Of a DNA stretch of 64,000 nucleotides, positions 35,266-47,107 are shown one piece after another. Both the position numbers and the translations under genes were made by a program. How positions within the stretch are numbered: the stretch's first letter is position 1; each line of letters starts with the position of its first letter. Below the pieces are notes generated by a model, which was given only the letters and a program-made list of their open reading frames with translations, ran no database searches and had not been told where the DNA came from. Location: NCBI GenBank assembly GCA_018296165.2, contig JACKQL020000036.1, forward strand, positions 456,473 to 520,472, in the 5' to 3' direction. Origin of the DNA: Termitomyces sp. T153 (Eukaryota; Basidiomycota; Agaricomycetes; Agaricales; Lyophyllaceae).

Positions 35266-38200
35266 GTCATGGACCTGACACCAAACATCCCTTCTGCTCT
35301 GGTTACATCCATACAACAGCTCTCTCCATGGACACTCTCCTCACCCATGCCCAACCCTACACCACTCCCACAGACCACCTCCCACCCTTCCCCACCCTCT
35401 CCACCAGCTCCGCTCCCCTGCAAAGGTCAACCCCAATGTCACCAAAAGCAGCACACTAAACTCTGGCAATAATTTGACCCAATGATTGACAAACTTCTCC
35501 AAAAGCACTCCCTCAATCTCCACAAAGCCACCCAGATGAATCACAATGCCCCAACTCACAATAAGGGACCACTCCAGGCACCCCCGCAGCTACTCTGGAA
35601 CCCTCACTCACTACATTGACAACTTCCCCCATTTGATCTAGAACCTCCAACATTAAAAACACTCGATGGCAACCCCCTCTGCACACTGCCATCAGACAAG
35701 AACTCTGCCACCAAACTACACCACCTCCAGCAAAAGAAACCCCAGCATCAGAGTCACCCTGCCAGAATGAACTATAGGGAAAAGAAGATCCTATGCAAAG
35801 TAGTTTCCCAGAATACTCTGAACTTGCTGACATGGTTTACATAAGGGAGGGGGAAGCCCCACCATCATCCCTGAAACCATCGATCAACCCTCTCGAAGCT
35901 CCAAAAACCCCCCAACAATAAAGAACATATGCTCCGATGTCCCTGGAGGGCCTGCCCGCTAAGTGACTTGAGCAAGCTCAATGGTTCAAATAATGCCGTG
36001 CCAGGTCAAGGCCGCCCCGACCAATCCCTCTGAGCCACTCCAAAGCCCCCCATGCAACTCCAGACCCTGGCAATACAACTCCGGGGCCCCCGCCCCAACT
36101 CTGACATTCAACCCAGGGGAACTACAATGCCAACCAAAATGACGATGCCCTGCAGCACCCACTCCACAATCACAAATCACTGAGTAACAACTCCGCGAAA
36201 CCCCACCCATACACTGGGAGACATCTATCAAACCGGGACCACACCACCAGAGCACCCAGAAACAAACCCCATATAAAGTAGTTTCTCTGGAGTGCCCTGA
36301 AATTGCTGATGCCTCCCATAAGAAGCGATTAGTTTTTCCCTCTGTTGCTACTCATCCCAAATTGACATTGGAAGGAGGCCACAACCCCCCAACGACAACT
36401 CGACATTGAAGAAAGTGCCACCCCATTGGCAAGGGTGTCACATGCCACAACCCGCCCACAGAGCCCCAGACCCACCACTGTACTGCTCCCCTCCCCCAAC
36501 AAAATGCTTCCCCAACAAGAGAATAAACTCTGGGACCCCCCAAGTAGTTTTCCCCCAAATTCCGCAACACCCCCAGCAAAATCTAACCATGCTGATGGAG
36601 ATCAATCCAGATGCCCAGAATGATGAGGTGGCCCCTCCGACTCTGCCCCAACAATCAAGGAACCACTGATGCCTTCTAAAGAAGCAACACCTTTTCCCAA
36701 TCAGAAACTTAGTTGACTGCCCCACAGTGCCAAGACCTACCCCACCCCATTCATAGCGACCTCCGGACCGCTCCAGAGCACAAATATAAGAAACAACACC
36801 CTGAACCCATGCAGACCAATCCCGCCCCGTTCCACCAAAACCAAGAGAGCTCCACCAGTAAAGTCAACACTTTGCTGACCCCCACTGCCTCTGCTGCCAG
36901 CTCCGCCCTGAGAAAGGATGAAAACCACTGACTGAGGCCCTGAGCTCACCCTGAACTACCCCCGCCCTGACTCGCCGAGCGTAAAAGAGCTCCGCCAGCA
37001 AGGCCAATGCTCCGCCAACCCTCACACCACCCTATTACTGGCTCTGCCCTGGGAAGGGACGAAAGACCACCAGCCCCCGCACTGCCTTTGTACCACTGGT
37101 CCCACACACTCCACCAACAAACCAGTAACCCTTAGGCCCTCAATACAGTCCCCCGACACAGCTCCACCAAAAGAACCACCTACCCCAAGAGGAATAACCC
37201 ATGAGACAACAGCCCCCAAACTCCCCCTTGCCCCAGAGCACCTCTGCTAGGACAAGACAGTCACCAACCAAATCCCACACTGCCTCTGCCAAAAAGAGGC
37301 CTCCACCAATTCAACCCAGGCAGCACCTCAAGTTCTAGAGAATGACAGAACTACATAAGACTTCTCTGACCATCTCTGGACTTACCCTTGGCCAGAAATG
37401 GAGAGCAAGGTCATGTAAATGGCCTAGAACTCACAAACCTCAACTCCAGACCAAAAGAAACTCATTGAGACTGGCCACCCCAAACCCTGCCCTCTTGTCA
37501 ACTACACTCTAAAGCACACCAAAACACTACCTGAGCACACCCATCTCTGAACACAATACTCCAGAGTGTGACCTCGATTAGAGCCAACACTTTGGAGTGC
37601 AGCAAGGCCTGAACCCAGTATACCTGCAATGAAATACAATGCTCCGGAGCTCAACAAACCTCCACCACACACAAACCCACTAAAATACAAAGCCCAGACA
37701 CCAACAACCAAAGGATGGCAACACCTACCCTAAGGGAGCCCCCAACGAACTATTACAAGGACTACCTCACACTGGGACCACACCTCTATGCTGCCAAGGA
37801 CTTCTGCCTCTGACTGGCCCCACCTCCAAGGACAAACTTCACCCTGCCACCCCCACCACTGTCCAAAGAGACCTCTGCCATCTCCACCAGCTGTGTTGGT
37901 ATAAGGGTCTCCACTCCACCCCCCCTAACCCACACAATGCTTGACCTCGCTGCAGACAGAGGACAGCCCCTACAACTTTGGTCTAAAACCCCAAGAGTCA
38001 AGCCAAACAACGCTGCCGTCAATGCCCCAAAATGCAACGGAACCCCGCAGGAGGACTCCCAACACCCTGTCAAGCCTTGGGACTTCCTCCCACAATACTC
38101 CGCCAAGTCCTGCAATGACCCCAGGACTAGCTAACACAGACGGCAAACAAGGGGCTTAACCCCCACCTCTGGACTTACTAGGGATTCAACTCCCACCTGC

Positions 38201-38356
38201 ACCCCTGCATGTTTTTACTTACCCTCACACACACTAAAGCTCACCACACGTGCCCAGGAGCATCGACCAAAATTGCATTAACAACGATATAATACAACAA
38301 AAAGGGGGTAGGCGATGGGGCGTAGAGCAACAAGAGGATGGAGTCCGACTGCTCCC

Positions 38357-39968
38357 TCAACCCCTCCCCCCCTCAGGAAACCCCCTCCCTTCCTCCCCAA
38401 TCCCCAAATCAATCTCCATTTAGGCCTGCACCACTACTAGAACCTCTGCCAACTCTGGCAAGGCCTCCTCTGCATCCACTGCCACCTCCCACCATGACTC
38501 TGGGGCCACCGTGTTGTGCTGCCAATGCCCCACCAGCAACCTCCCCATTCTCGCCATCCCCTGCTAAAGCTCCAGAGGGTAATCCACGGATATCTGTGTC
38601 AACCTGTCTTGGATCAACACTAGTGCTGCGGAGGCACTGTCTAGGAGAACTCGGTGCTCCTGCACCCAGCCTAACCAAAGACAATTCATTAGCAACAAAA
38701 TGGAGAACTGGGGAGACACTTACAAAGGACCCCCATATGGTCTGAGATGGCCTCACTGGCCAGCCAATCCTCCCTCCGCCCCACTGCCTGCAGCTCCACC
38801 CACAATGAACCACCCTCTGACGCCACCTACTGCCCCTCTGCCACCTCCGTGGGTCATACCTCCCACTGTGTCAGATGCTCCCACAAACCCCGCACCTCCA
38901 ATGCCCACTCTGTTGCCACTCGCACCAAAGTGTCCCGCTCCCACTGCAGTGCCCCCTTCTCCCTCTATGCCGTGTCCAGATCCTCCCATACCTATTGGAG
39001 CTCCCCCTCTCATGCTGTCAATGCTGTCATCAAAGCCTCCACCTGCCGACGTAGGAAAACCTCTGTGATTGAAGGCGGGGGCTCTGGGGAACTTGAAGCC
39101 TCTTTCAATGGCGTGCCTGAGGTAGGAGAGTAAAAGTGAGGCCCCAGAGGCCCTGCCATTGACTTGTGTCCCTGTGGCCTCTTGCTGGGCCCTGCCTCTG
39201 ACAGCGGGGAGGCCCTCCACTTCCCCTTATCCACCGCTGCCAGCCTCCTCCCTCCGCCCACCCCATGGAGGTCCTGCCTTTCCTGCAGGTTGCCCTGCAC
39301 CCCCCTTCCCCAACACCCTGGCCTTCCACGCCTTGCCCAGCTGCCCCTGCACCCCACTCTTGTCCCACTCCTGTTCTGCGGCAATGCATGCCACCTGCCA
39401 CTTCAATGAAATCAAGCACTTCTCGTGCCTTGTATGGCATGGAAGGCACACAGAGGTGTCACATTGTGAGCCCACGGAGGGCCCATCAAATTTGCACAGC
39501 TCACCTCACTGAGTACAAAGAGTACACTACAACCAAATGATCAGTAAATGCAACCAAAAGAGCTTGAAAACTACCGGGGCCTAGTTCAAACACCACTCCA
39601 GCATTGGGGGGCCCCGAGCCCACACCAACACCCTCATGAACTTCTCTGCTGTCACCTCCACCTGCAGAACTGGCTGTGCCTGTGGAACTCCCTCCCCACC
39701 CCCCGCCGTCAAACTTGACTCTGTGGGACAAACTCTAGTCTGTCCTGAGCTCCTCTCTTGAGTAAAGCCCCCAGAAGAGCCCAACACCATTGTGACCCAC
39801 CCTGCAAAACTCCATCAATTACCCCAAAAAAACAAGTAGACACTACTGACAACTCTGGTACATGGCACTGACCCAATGCCAGCACTCAAACTCCTCCCCC
39901 TTACTGTCGTACACCACCACCTCATCCACATCGGAAAACCATGGAGCTGAGTGATCGGAGGAGGACAT
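38357..39968 (-). pseudogene. Antisense accessory gene of element A1-A2 (degraded)
   Basis: It lies in the 3' internal region on the strand opposite to the element. It opens with MSSSDHSAPWFSDVDEVVVY and later reads VTAEKFMRVLVWARGPPMLE, which aligns with the element B copy. An intron at 39527-39574 (gtag...gtag) sits at the same codon and phase as the B intron. It is followed by a six-Cys block: C-x2-C-x6-C (39495-39526 area) and CLPCHTRHEKC (about 39425-39455). Then come GKWRASPLSEAGPSKRPQG, ITEVFLRRQVEAL and a C-terminal SWWEVAVDAEEALPELAEV. Stops such as TGA inside the first Cys triplet and a TAG before the intron show that it is dead. The function was perhaps DNA binding; see the B copy. 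Confidence 0.65.
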
Positions 39969-40187
39969 GGAAGAAATTTTCGGGGGAATCCTGGAGTATG
40001 TTCAAGTCTTTTGATTGATTGGGAAGAACCCCCTGATGAAGCGGCAACCATGCTTTGACTTTGCCTCCCATGCTGCCATCATTCACTGCAGATTGATCAA
40101 TATTACTTGGCTTTGACTCCCATGCCCCTGCCAATCCCTGACCTGTGCCCCGCGTCTCGAGGGTCTCAACACTGAAAGGGAGGGTGA

Positions 40188-41334
40188 TGTCACGACCTGT
40201 TCCCTGGACCCCCACACATTGTCCAATGACCCCCCACCCCCCCAGAACCTCTCCCGACGCCTTGCCAAACTTCCACAGTGCTCCATGCCTACTCCAGCTA
40301 ACTTCGACACATCCTCGGCTAATTCCAATGGCCCCCTGGCCAACTCCGACATCTTTCCTGCAGTCAGCAATGCTTCCCCTGGATCTTCTGAGCCCCTGGG
40401 ACCATTTCCCCGCCATGCCAGACCCCATTACATGTCATCAACTCAACACCCTGGTTCCTCCAACTTACTTTGAAGTATCACAATGACCTCAGAATGGCCT
40501 GCATCACCAATTGATCCCATCAACATATCAATGCAGCCTGCCCTCCAATTGTAACTGACACCTGTTGACTTTGTCGAGCTCTGCCAAGCCCTGCCACCAC
40601 AGCCAATATCCCCCAGAGTTCTCCAGTAGTCAGTATATAAGACGTAGAGTAGCTCTTTGTACTCTAGTCTTGATATTGCTTAATGTTACCTATGGTCTGA
40701 TTGTTTCTCTCTCGTGTTCCATGTTCTGTGTCTTATTTTCTTACTCTCAGTCTCCCAGTCTTGTCTTGTCTCTATTCCGTTATTGTTTTTGTTATTGTTT
40801 TGTATCTCCGCCTGAATCTATTCTTGTTCTCGTCTCCATCTCATCTTGACTCCATCTCATTTTGTTTGATTCTGTCTCATCTCGTTTGATCTGTCCTGTC
40901 CATTGTGTTCCTATCTTTCCCAACCTTAACGCCTTTGTGAACCCCGCAATTACAATTACAAATCCCAGACACTCTTTAACCAACTCTGGACCTCGCTACA
41001 TGCTCAGCTCTGAACTCTATCAACCCTGTTGATTCCCCATCAAACTCCAGCTCCACTTCCATCACTTGCATAGCCTCTGCCTCCTCTGCACCCACAATAC
41101 TCACATACAGACTTGTGCCTGAACCCTGCCAAGCCTGTCCCCCTTCCCTGCAGCTCATCCCCTACTCCTCTGGACCTCCCCAGACTTGCTTGGATCAATC
41201 TCCACCAACTATCCTCACAAGTCCCCAGTGTTTGGGACACCTCTGAATGCCCAGTTGTCAGTGCAGGGAATCACGTCCACCTAGTAAGGACTTGCTCAGT
41301 GTAGCTGAGCCCCCGTGGTCAGCAGAACCTGACA
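40188..41334 (+). repeat. 3' LTR of element A1-A2
   Basis: 1147 bp, TGTCA...TGACA, paired with the LTR at 33969-35116. It is preceded by a purine tract ending aaagggagggtga. Many CpG sites of the younger family-A copies are TG or CA here. Confidence 0.9.
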
Positions 41335-41479
41335 CCATGGAGGTTGGAAATGGAAGTCAGAGGTCAGAAATGGAAGTCCCCTGACATCACCCCCCCTCTA
41401 GCATGCAGTGTCTCAACATGTGGGGTAGAAGAAGTTCCAGATCACCTGGTCTGCTGATGAGATGGGGTAGATTCCTCAG

Positions 41480-41653
41480 ATGGCTTGTGGTGTGTCTGGG
41501 TGCCTCTGGTGGAACTCCCTAATCAGCCCTGGTGCATGCACATTCTCCCACAATTTCCAGGAGATGTCCTTGGCTCTATAACCTTTCCACTTCACCTTAT
41601 ATTGTAATCATTGTTGGAACAGACAACTGTCCAGGATTTCCTCCACCTTGTAT
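41480..41653 (-). pseudogene. Chromodomain relic of the decayed Gypsy
   Basis: The minus strand gives KVEEILDSC, an in-frame stop, then LQYKVKWKGYRAKDISW and GLIREFHQRHPD. This is the chromodomain pattern (ILDxR...YxVKWKGY...W) that ends the integrase of chromoviruses. Chromodomains guide integration by binding modified histone tails. It is broken by at least one stop. Confidence 0.75.
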
Positions 41654-41999
41654 GCCTCACTGTTGTTGACCACTACTGGAGGCAGTGAGGGTGCTGAGCA
41701 TTGCTCTGAAATAGGGTCCTGTGGGGCCAGAATTAGCTTGACCACATTGAACACTGGGTGGAGCTGGCACATCTCTGCAGAGAGCCAGAGTCAATAGGCC
41801 AGTGGTCTAATCTGCTGTTCTACTGTGAAAGGTCCTAATTGGTGGTGCAAGAGCTTTTTTGATGGTCAGGTGGTTGTAATATCAGAGGCATCCAAGTAGA
41901 CTCAATCCCTAGGCTGGTACTTGGGCACCAGGGTCTTCTCATAGTTGTAATATCATGCCATATTGTCCTTTGCTTTTGCCAGAGCCACTTGGGCTTCCT

Positions 42000-42720
42000 C
42001 CTCCAACCTCTTCATCTGGTCCACAAACTTGTTCACTGCTTTGTTAACTGACAGCTGGGCTCAGAGTTTGAAGCCCATATGCAGGTAATGTCCAGTGTCT
42101 AGGAAGAAGGGTGAAAACTGGGTGGCTGCATGAACATGGTTATTGTACTGGAACTCAGCATTGGGAAGGAGTTTGTCCTAGTCATCTTGGTGCTCATTGC
42201 AGAAGAGGTGGAGGTATTGCTCAAGCTCCTAATTTACACATTTAGTCTGGCTGTTGAACTGCAGGTGGTAGGTGGTGGAGGTGTGAAGCTTCATGCCAAG
42301 TAATCAATAGAGCTCTCAGGTGAAGTCCACTACAAATTGTGGCATGTGGTTGGATACATAGGTATCAGAGAGGCCATGGAGCTTCCAGATGTTTCTCTGG
42401 TACAGGTTTATAGCACCCATGGCAGAGGAGGTGGTGTGAGTGGGAATGAAGTGTGCTTGCTTGCTGTATAGGTCTACCACTACTATGATGGCATTATAAC
42501 TGTGGGCATTGAGGAGCTTCACAATGAAGCCCAATGATGCAACACTCTAGCATTCTGAGGAGACAGAGAGGGGATGCAGCTGTCCAGTGGAGAGACAGCA
42601 TTGGGGCTTGGTCTGGAGACAGAGATTGCAGGTACCAGTGTAAGACCCAATGTACTGGGACATCTGTGGCCACCAGTAGTTCTGGGATACCAGCTCCAAC
42701 ATTTTCCATTGACCTAGGTG
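42000..42720 (-). pseudogene. Integrase relic of the decayed Gypsy
   Basis: The clearest part is 42316-42534: NAIIVVVDLYSKQAHFIPTH and LHGLSDTYVSNHMPQFV. These match the integrase core between the first and second catalytic Asp, but the second Asp region reads VSNH in place of the usual VSDR. Downstream, FQYNNHVHAATQFSPFFLD-like text continues the core with stops. It cannot be active. Confidence 0.75.
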
Positions 42721-43155
42721 TCTAGCAATTCAAGAGTTGTGGCATTGCTCTATGATCCTGTGATGGAGCTCTGGGATATTGGGCATGTAGATGTGGTTGT
42801 AGAAGGTCAGAAGTCTGTCTCTGAGAGCCCATTTATCTGTACAGACAGACTTGGCACTAGTGTGTCCCAACTTCAGGGCCTGGGCCACCTGAGCAACAAG
42901 TTCCTCCTAGTGACCATCCCAATTTCCATGTCAGATGTCCCAGAGGATGTCCACCTCCACTCCCTTGATAGCTAGACCTTCCATGGCTTGGATTGCAAAC
43001 AATTCATGGTGGAGGAGCACAATGTTGCTATTATTGTCCCCTTCAGTGCCATGGTCTGCTCTCCAGGACAAGGCATCTGGCTTCTCCATACTCTAGCCTG
43101 GCTTGTGATGCAGCAAGAAGTCAAAGTTGGCTAGATAGAGGGACCACCAAGCTTG

Positions 43156-44220
43156 TCAGTGGTTGAGCTTCTTTGCTGTCTGGAAATACTTAAGGTTCTT
43201 GTGATCTGTCCAAACCTCAGACTTGTGCCATGCACTCTTTAAGAAGTGCCACCACTCTTTGAAGGACCAGATGATGGCCAGCATCTCTTTGTCATAGATC
43301 TTGTAGTTACTCTCTACTGCATTCAGGCTCTTGGAGTAAAAGGTCACTGGATGCCACTTCCCATCTCCCAGGGATTGTTGCAATAGAACAGCTCCAGTAG
43401 TGAAGTTGAAGCTGTCAGCTTCCACCTGGAAGGGAGAGTTGTCATCTGGAAAGAGAAGGACTGGTATGGAGGTGATAGTGTGCTTGAGAGCATCAAAGGC
43501 CATCTGCTTTAGAGGCCCCCAGCTCCAGATAGTGTCCTTTGTGGTGAGGTTGAATAGAGAGCAGGTGTGATGTAAGAAATCCTGGATGAACCTCCAGTAG
43601 AAGTTAGCAAAGCCTAGGAAGGCCTGCACTTCCTTCTTGTTGTTGGGCTCCAGCCACTCTGCAACACCTGCCACCTTCACTAGATCCATCTCTATGGCTC
43701 TGTGCAAGATGATCAGCCCAAGATACTCAATCCAGGTCTGTTTGAACTCACCCTTCTCCAGTTTGAGATAGAGTTGGTGATGGCAGAAGCATTCCAGAAT
43801 AAGGTGCATGATCCAGCAGTGCTCCTCTAATGTTTTGGTGTAGATAAGGATGTCATCAAGGTATATGCACACAATGCCTTCAGCAATGAGGTTCTGGAAT
43901 ATATTGTTCATCATTGTCTAGAAGGTGGCCAGACTATTAGTGAGTCCAAAGAACATGACAAGAGGTTTGAACAGTCCCTGGTTGGTCTAAAAGGTGGTCT
44001 TCCATTCATCCCCTTCCTGGATGCACATGTTGTTGTAGCCCCACCAAACATCCAGTTTGTTGAAGTACTGTGCACTCTAGAGGTTATTGATGAGCTTGAA
44101 GATGAGGGGAAGGGGGTAGCAGTTCTTCACAGTCATAGCATTAAGAACCCAGTAGTTCTGAACCAGTCAGAGCAAGCCATCCTTCTTCTTGATGAAGAAA
44201 ATTGGAGAAGCCATTGGAGA
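43156..44220 (-). pseudogene. Reverse transcriptase and RNase H relic of the decayed Gypsy
   Basis: An open stretch at 43156-43914 includes the catalytic IYLDDILIYTK, EVQAFLGFANFYWRFIQD, an RNase H start (FQVEADSFNFTTGAVLLQQS) and YKIYDKEMLAIIWSFKEW. The RNase H first Asp reads as EAD in place of the usual ECD. Upstream RT motifs ([28 protein letters not shown]) lie at about 43915-44220 with several stops. Confidence 0.85.
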
Positions 44221-44880
44221 TTTGGAGGAGCAGATGCACCCAGAGTCCAGGTTCTCTTGCAGGAAAGCATTGAGTTTGTCCTGCTCCTTGGACATCAGTG
44301 GGTAGACCTTACAGCTTTAAGGCTTAGAATCTGGCATTAGTTCAATGGCATGGTCCCACTGTTTACATTCCAGGAGCAAGTCAAATGAGGCCTTAGAGAA
44401 TATGTCCTCAAATACATGGAGATATGGAAGCACAATGTTTTGGAATGCTTGGAGTGCTGAGTTAGCAGTGAATGCCTGGGCCAGCCACTGGGATGTGGTC
44501 TGGCTAGCCTGGATCTATGGAGGATGGCAAAGAGTATAAGGTGGTGGCATAGATCCAGTCTCCAACTTTCACTGCCTTGTTCAGGATCTCCAGCTCATGT
44601 ATGCCTCCAGACTCCTCTTCTAGTTCCTCCTCTGGGGCCCTGCCACTGCTCCAGTTGTCCTCATAGAGGGCTTCTCTATGGGGAAATGCTAGGGGCAGGA
44701 GTCCAGGAGGTCTAGATCCACAAAGAGGAGATGGCCAGTGCAGCATGCTCAAATGGCTGCATGCTCACAAACTTCAGCCCGGTACTCTTCTTTGACCTCA
44801 GTAGTGCAGGTGGAGCACCTCTAAGGGCATTGGCTCATAGTTACCTTGCTCCAGGCCCAATCTACTTCAGGGTTGCACTC

Positions 44881-45222
44881 TTAGAGCCATGTAAAACTAA
44901 GGATCATGTCCTGCTTTCCTAGACTGGTGACAGCAAAGACTGCCTGCTTGGCATAGTTCTGGTAGTAGAGAACAAGGTCTATCATGGAGCTGATGACACT
45001 GGCTTTGTTGGGCATCCCATCAAAGTTGAACACTGGAATGGGTTGGGAAAGTGGCTGTGTAGTCAGGCTGTGGTGCTTTACCAACTCCAAGTCTAGGAAC
45101 AGTCCTGTCACCCCACTGTCCAAGAGGGCAGTAACTCTGCAAGTTTGCTGGGTGTCTATGGTCTCAATTTCTATGTCAAGATGCAGTGAGTTGGCAGATG
45201 AGCTTGAGGCCACTATGTACAA
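44881..45222 (-). pseudogene. Retropepsin relic of the decayed Gypsy
   Basis: The 113-codon frame contains ALLDSGVTGLFLD, the D-S/T-G active-site motif of retroviral-type aspartic proteases, and a distal LGKQDMILSFTWL that matches the ILGxxWL end of fungal Gypsy proteases. Only one such domain is recognisable here, whereas element B has two. Confidence 0.7.
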
Positions 45223-46533
45223 CCAGAGTAGTTGGTGCTCTCAGGCAGGGCAGCACTGATAGAGCCTAGCTGGTGTCAAGGGGCTGGGCTTGGACTCTGG
45301 AGTTTGTATTTGTATGTCTGGAGAGGAGAACTGAGGTTTTAGTTTTAGAATGATCAATATTGGGAAGGACAATTTCATTTTCTAATAACAGATATGAGAA
45401 CCTGTCAGTACCCAGCAATGGAGGTGTACACCTCATCTGTTGCTTGACTAAAAATCCTCCTCTGAGGGTGTCCAAGCACCAATCTCCTCTGGGGTCAACT
45501 CCAGTGCTGGCTCATCTAGTGACAGAGCTCCACCAGTATCCTTCACTGCCAACAGCTGCAGGAGAAGCTCCTCCTGCTCTGCCATTTAGAAGTAATGCAC
45601 CTCCAAATCCAATAGGCAGTGTTGTGCAAAGTACCCTGATTTTTTGCATCCCTGGTACAAGAGCAGCACAGGGTGGTGCTGTTGGGCTGCATCTATGTCC
45701 ATGGGGATGCCTAGCAGCAAGGGGCATGATGCAGGGATAGCTGGAGCAGGAGCAGGTGCTGAGAGTGCAGGAGTGGGGTAATGGAGACTAGCAACCAGAG
45801 TGGGGCACTGTATTGGGTGCAAGTGGCGGAGCTCTTTTCAGATCTCCATGAGCTGCCACTGGTCCCAGGCCACCTTGTACCAGGAGGTAATCCTTTCATT
45901 GTCTAGGCAGCCCTCAGCCATGTTATTGATGGCTCTATCAGCATGGGGTGCAGGCCATCTCAGAATGCAAGGCATAGTTGGAGACCATTGGAGTAGGCAG
46001 CTTGCTTGACTAGTGCCCAGAAAGAGTTAATGTACTCATCCAGCATCTACTTCTCTTGCTCATACTGCTCCCTGTCACATAGTGCTAAAGCAGCAGTTTT
46101 GGTAGAGTCAATAGAGAAAAACTCTGCTTAGAAGTCTTTCTTAAAGGCAGCTCAATCTGCAAAACTTCCAACACCTCTGGAGTGGCAGAACACTTGTAAC
46201 ACATAGGTGGAGGCCCATCCAGTCTTAACATATAACAGCACCTATGTTATCTTCAATGCATCAGAGTCAAAGGTGTCTCTGCTGAGGTGGGTATAGATGA
46301 GACAGGACTAGAGGAAATGCTCCCCACCATAGCAAGCACTATTATACACATCTGGGAGCACAGAGTGTGGGATTCATGCTTGAAGGGACAGTAGAGCTAT
46401 GGGAGTGACCATTGGAGTCACTGGAAGTGGTTCTGCTACTAGGGGTGGTGCAAAGATAGGGGGCAGGCATTCTAGCAGTGCCTGGAGGGATTGGAAAATA
46501 TGATCAGTAGTCTAGTAGAGGGTAGAGAGTCTA

Positions 46534-47107
46534 TGTCATGACCCATTCCCTGGACCCCCACACATCGTCCAGCAACCCCCTGATTCCCCAATAACCCCTG
46601 ACACTCTGCCGAACTGCTGCCCATGCCCCGCACCTATTTTGGTTAGCCCTGACGCAACCCCGGCTAACTCTGATGGCCCCCTGGCCAACTTCAACGCCTT
46701 CCCCGCAGCCACTGACACTTACTCTGGATCTCCCGAACCCCAAGAACCACCCCCGCTGTTCCCAATCTTTGCCACCCATCATCAACTCAACACCCTGGTT
46801 CCTCCAACCCCTTCCGGAGTATCCCAACAACCTCGGGGCGACCCGCGTTCCCAAATGATCCCATCAATGTATCAGCGTGGCCTGATCCTCGATTGCAACC
46901 AACACCCGCCCACTCTGTCAAGCTCCGCCAAGCCCCGCCGCCGCAGCCGACGTACCCTGAAGTTCTCCGGTAGTCAGTATATAAGCCGTCAAGTAGCTCT
47001 TCGTACTCTAGTCTTGATATTGCTTAACATTACCTATGGTCTGATTGTTTCCTTCTCGTGTTTTGTGTTTTGTGTTCATGTTTTGTGTTTTGTGTCTTGT
47101 TCTCCTT
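46534..47107 (+). repeat. Truncated family-A LTR (A5), cut by element B
   Basis: It starts TGTCATGACC at 46534 and contains the family-A TATA box (about 46978) and the agtcttgatatt start region. It stops abruptly at 47107 where the LTR of element B begins. The remainder should lie on the far side of element B, outside the window. The 5 bases at 46529-46533 (gtcta) are its presumptive target duplication. Confidence 0.8.

Larger units (their letters stand above)
33969..41334 (+). mobile_element. Non-autonomous LTR retrotransposon, family A, older copy (A1-A2)
   Basis: A complete element with LTRs at 33969-35116 and 40188-41334 and a 5-bp target duplication CCATG at 33964-33968 and 41335-41339. 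Both LTRs start TGTCA and end TGACA. The internal 5.1 kb begins with a primer-binding site, then a short gag relic (35149-35265), and then about 3 kb of Pro-rich, stop-riddled sequence with short relics of the pol pre-RT linker. No RT, RNase H or integrase is present. An antisense gene relic (38357-39968) and a polypurine tract (about 40175-40187) precede the 3' LTR. The LTRs differ at many sites, mostly C/T and G/A transitions, so the insertion is old. Confidence 0.9.
41388..46533 (-). mobile_element. Heavily decayed chromodomain Ty3/Gypsy retrotransposon
   Basis: The minus strand reads, from right to left, a broken gag with a degenerate CCHC knuckle (about 45600-45660), protease, RT, RNase H, integrase and a chromodomain. 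Next comes a C-rich tract at 41388-41400, the complement of a polypurine tract, next to TGACA at 41383-41387, the expected 3' LTR edge. Stops and frame shifts are frequent and CpG is scarce. Its 5' LTR should lie beyond the window, because the right side is cut by LTR A5 at 46534. Confidence 0.85.

Noticed and set aside
38338..39133. Long Pro/Ser-rich plus-strand frames in A1-A2
   Set aside because: They are complementary to the antisense gene relic. The minus strand is the one that aligns with the other two copies.
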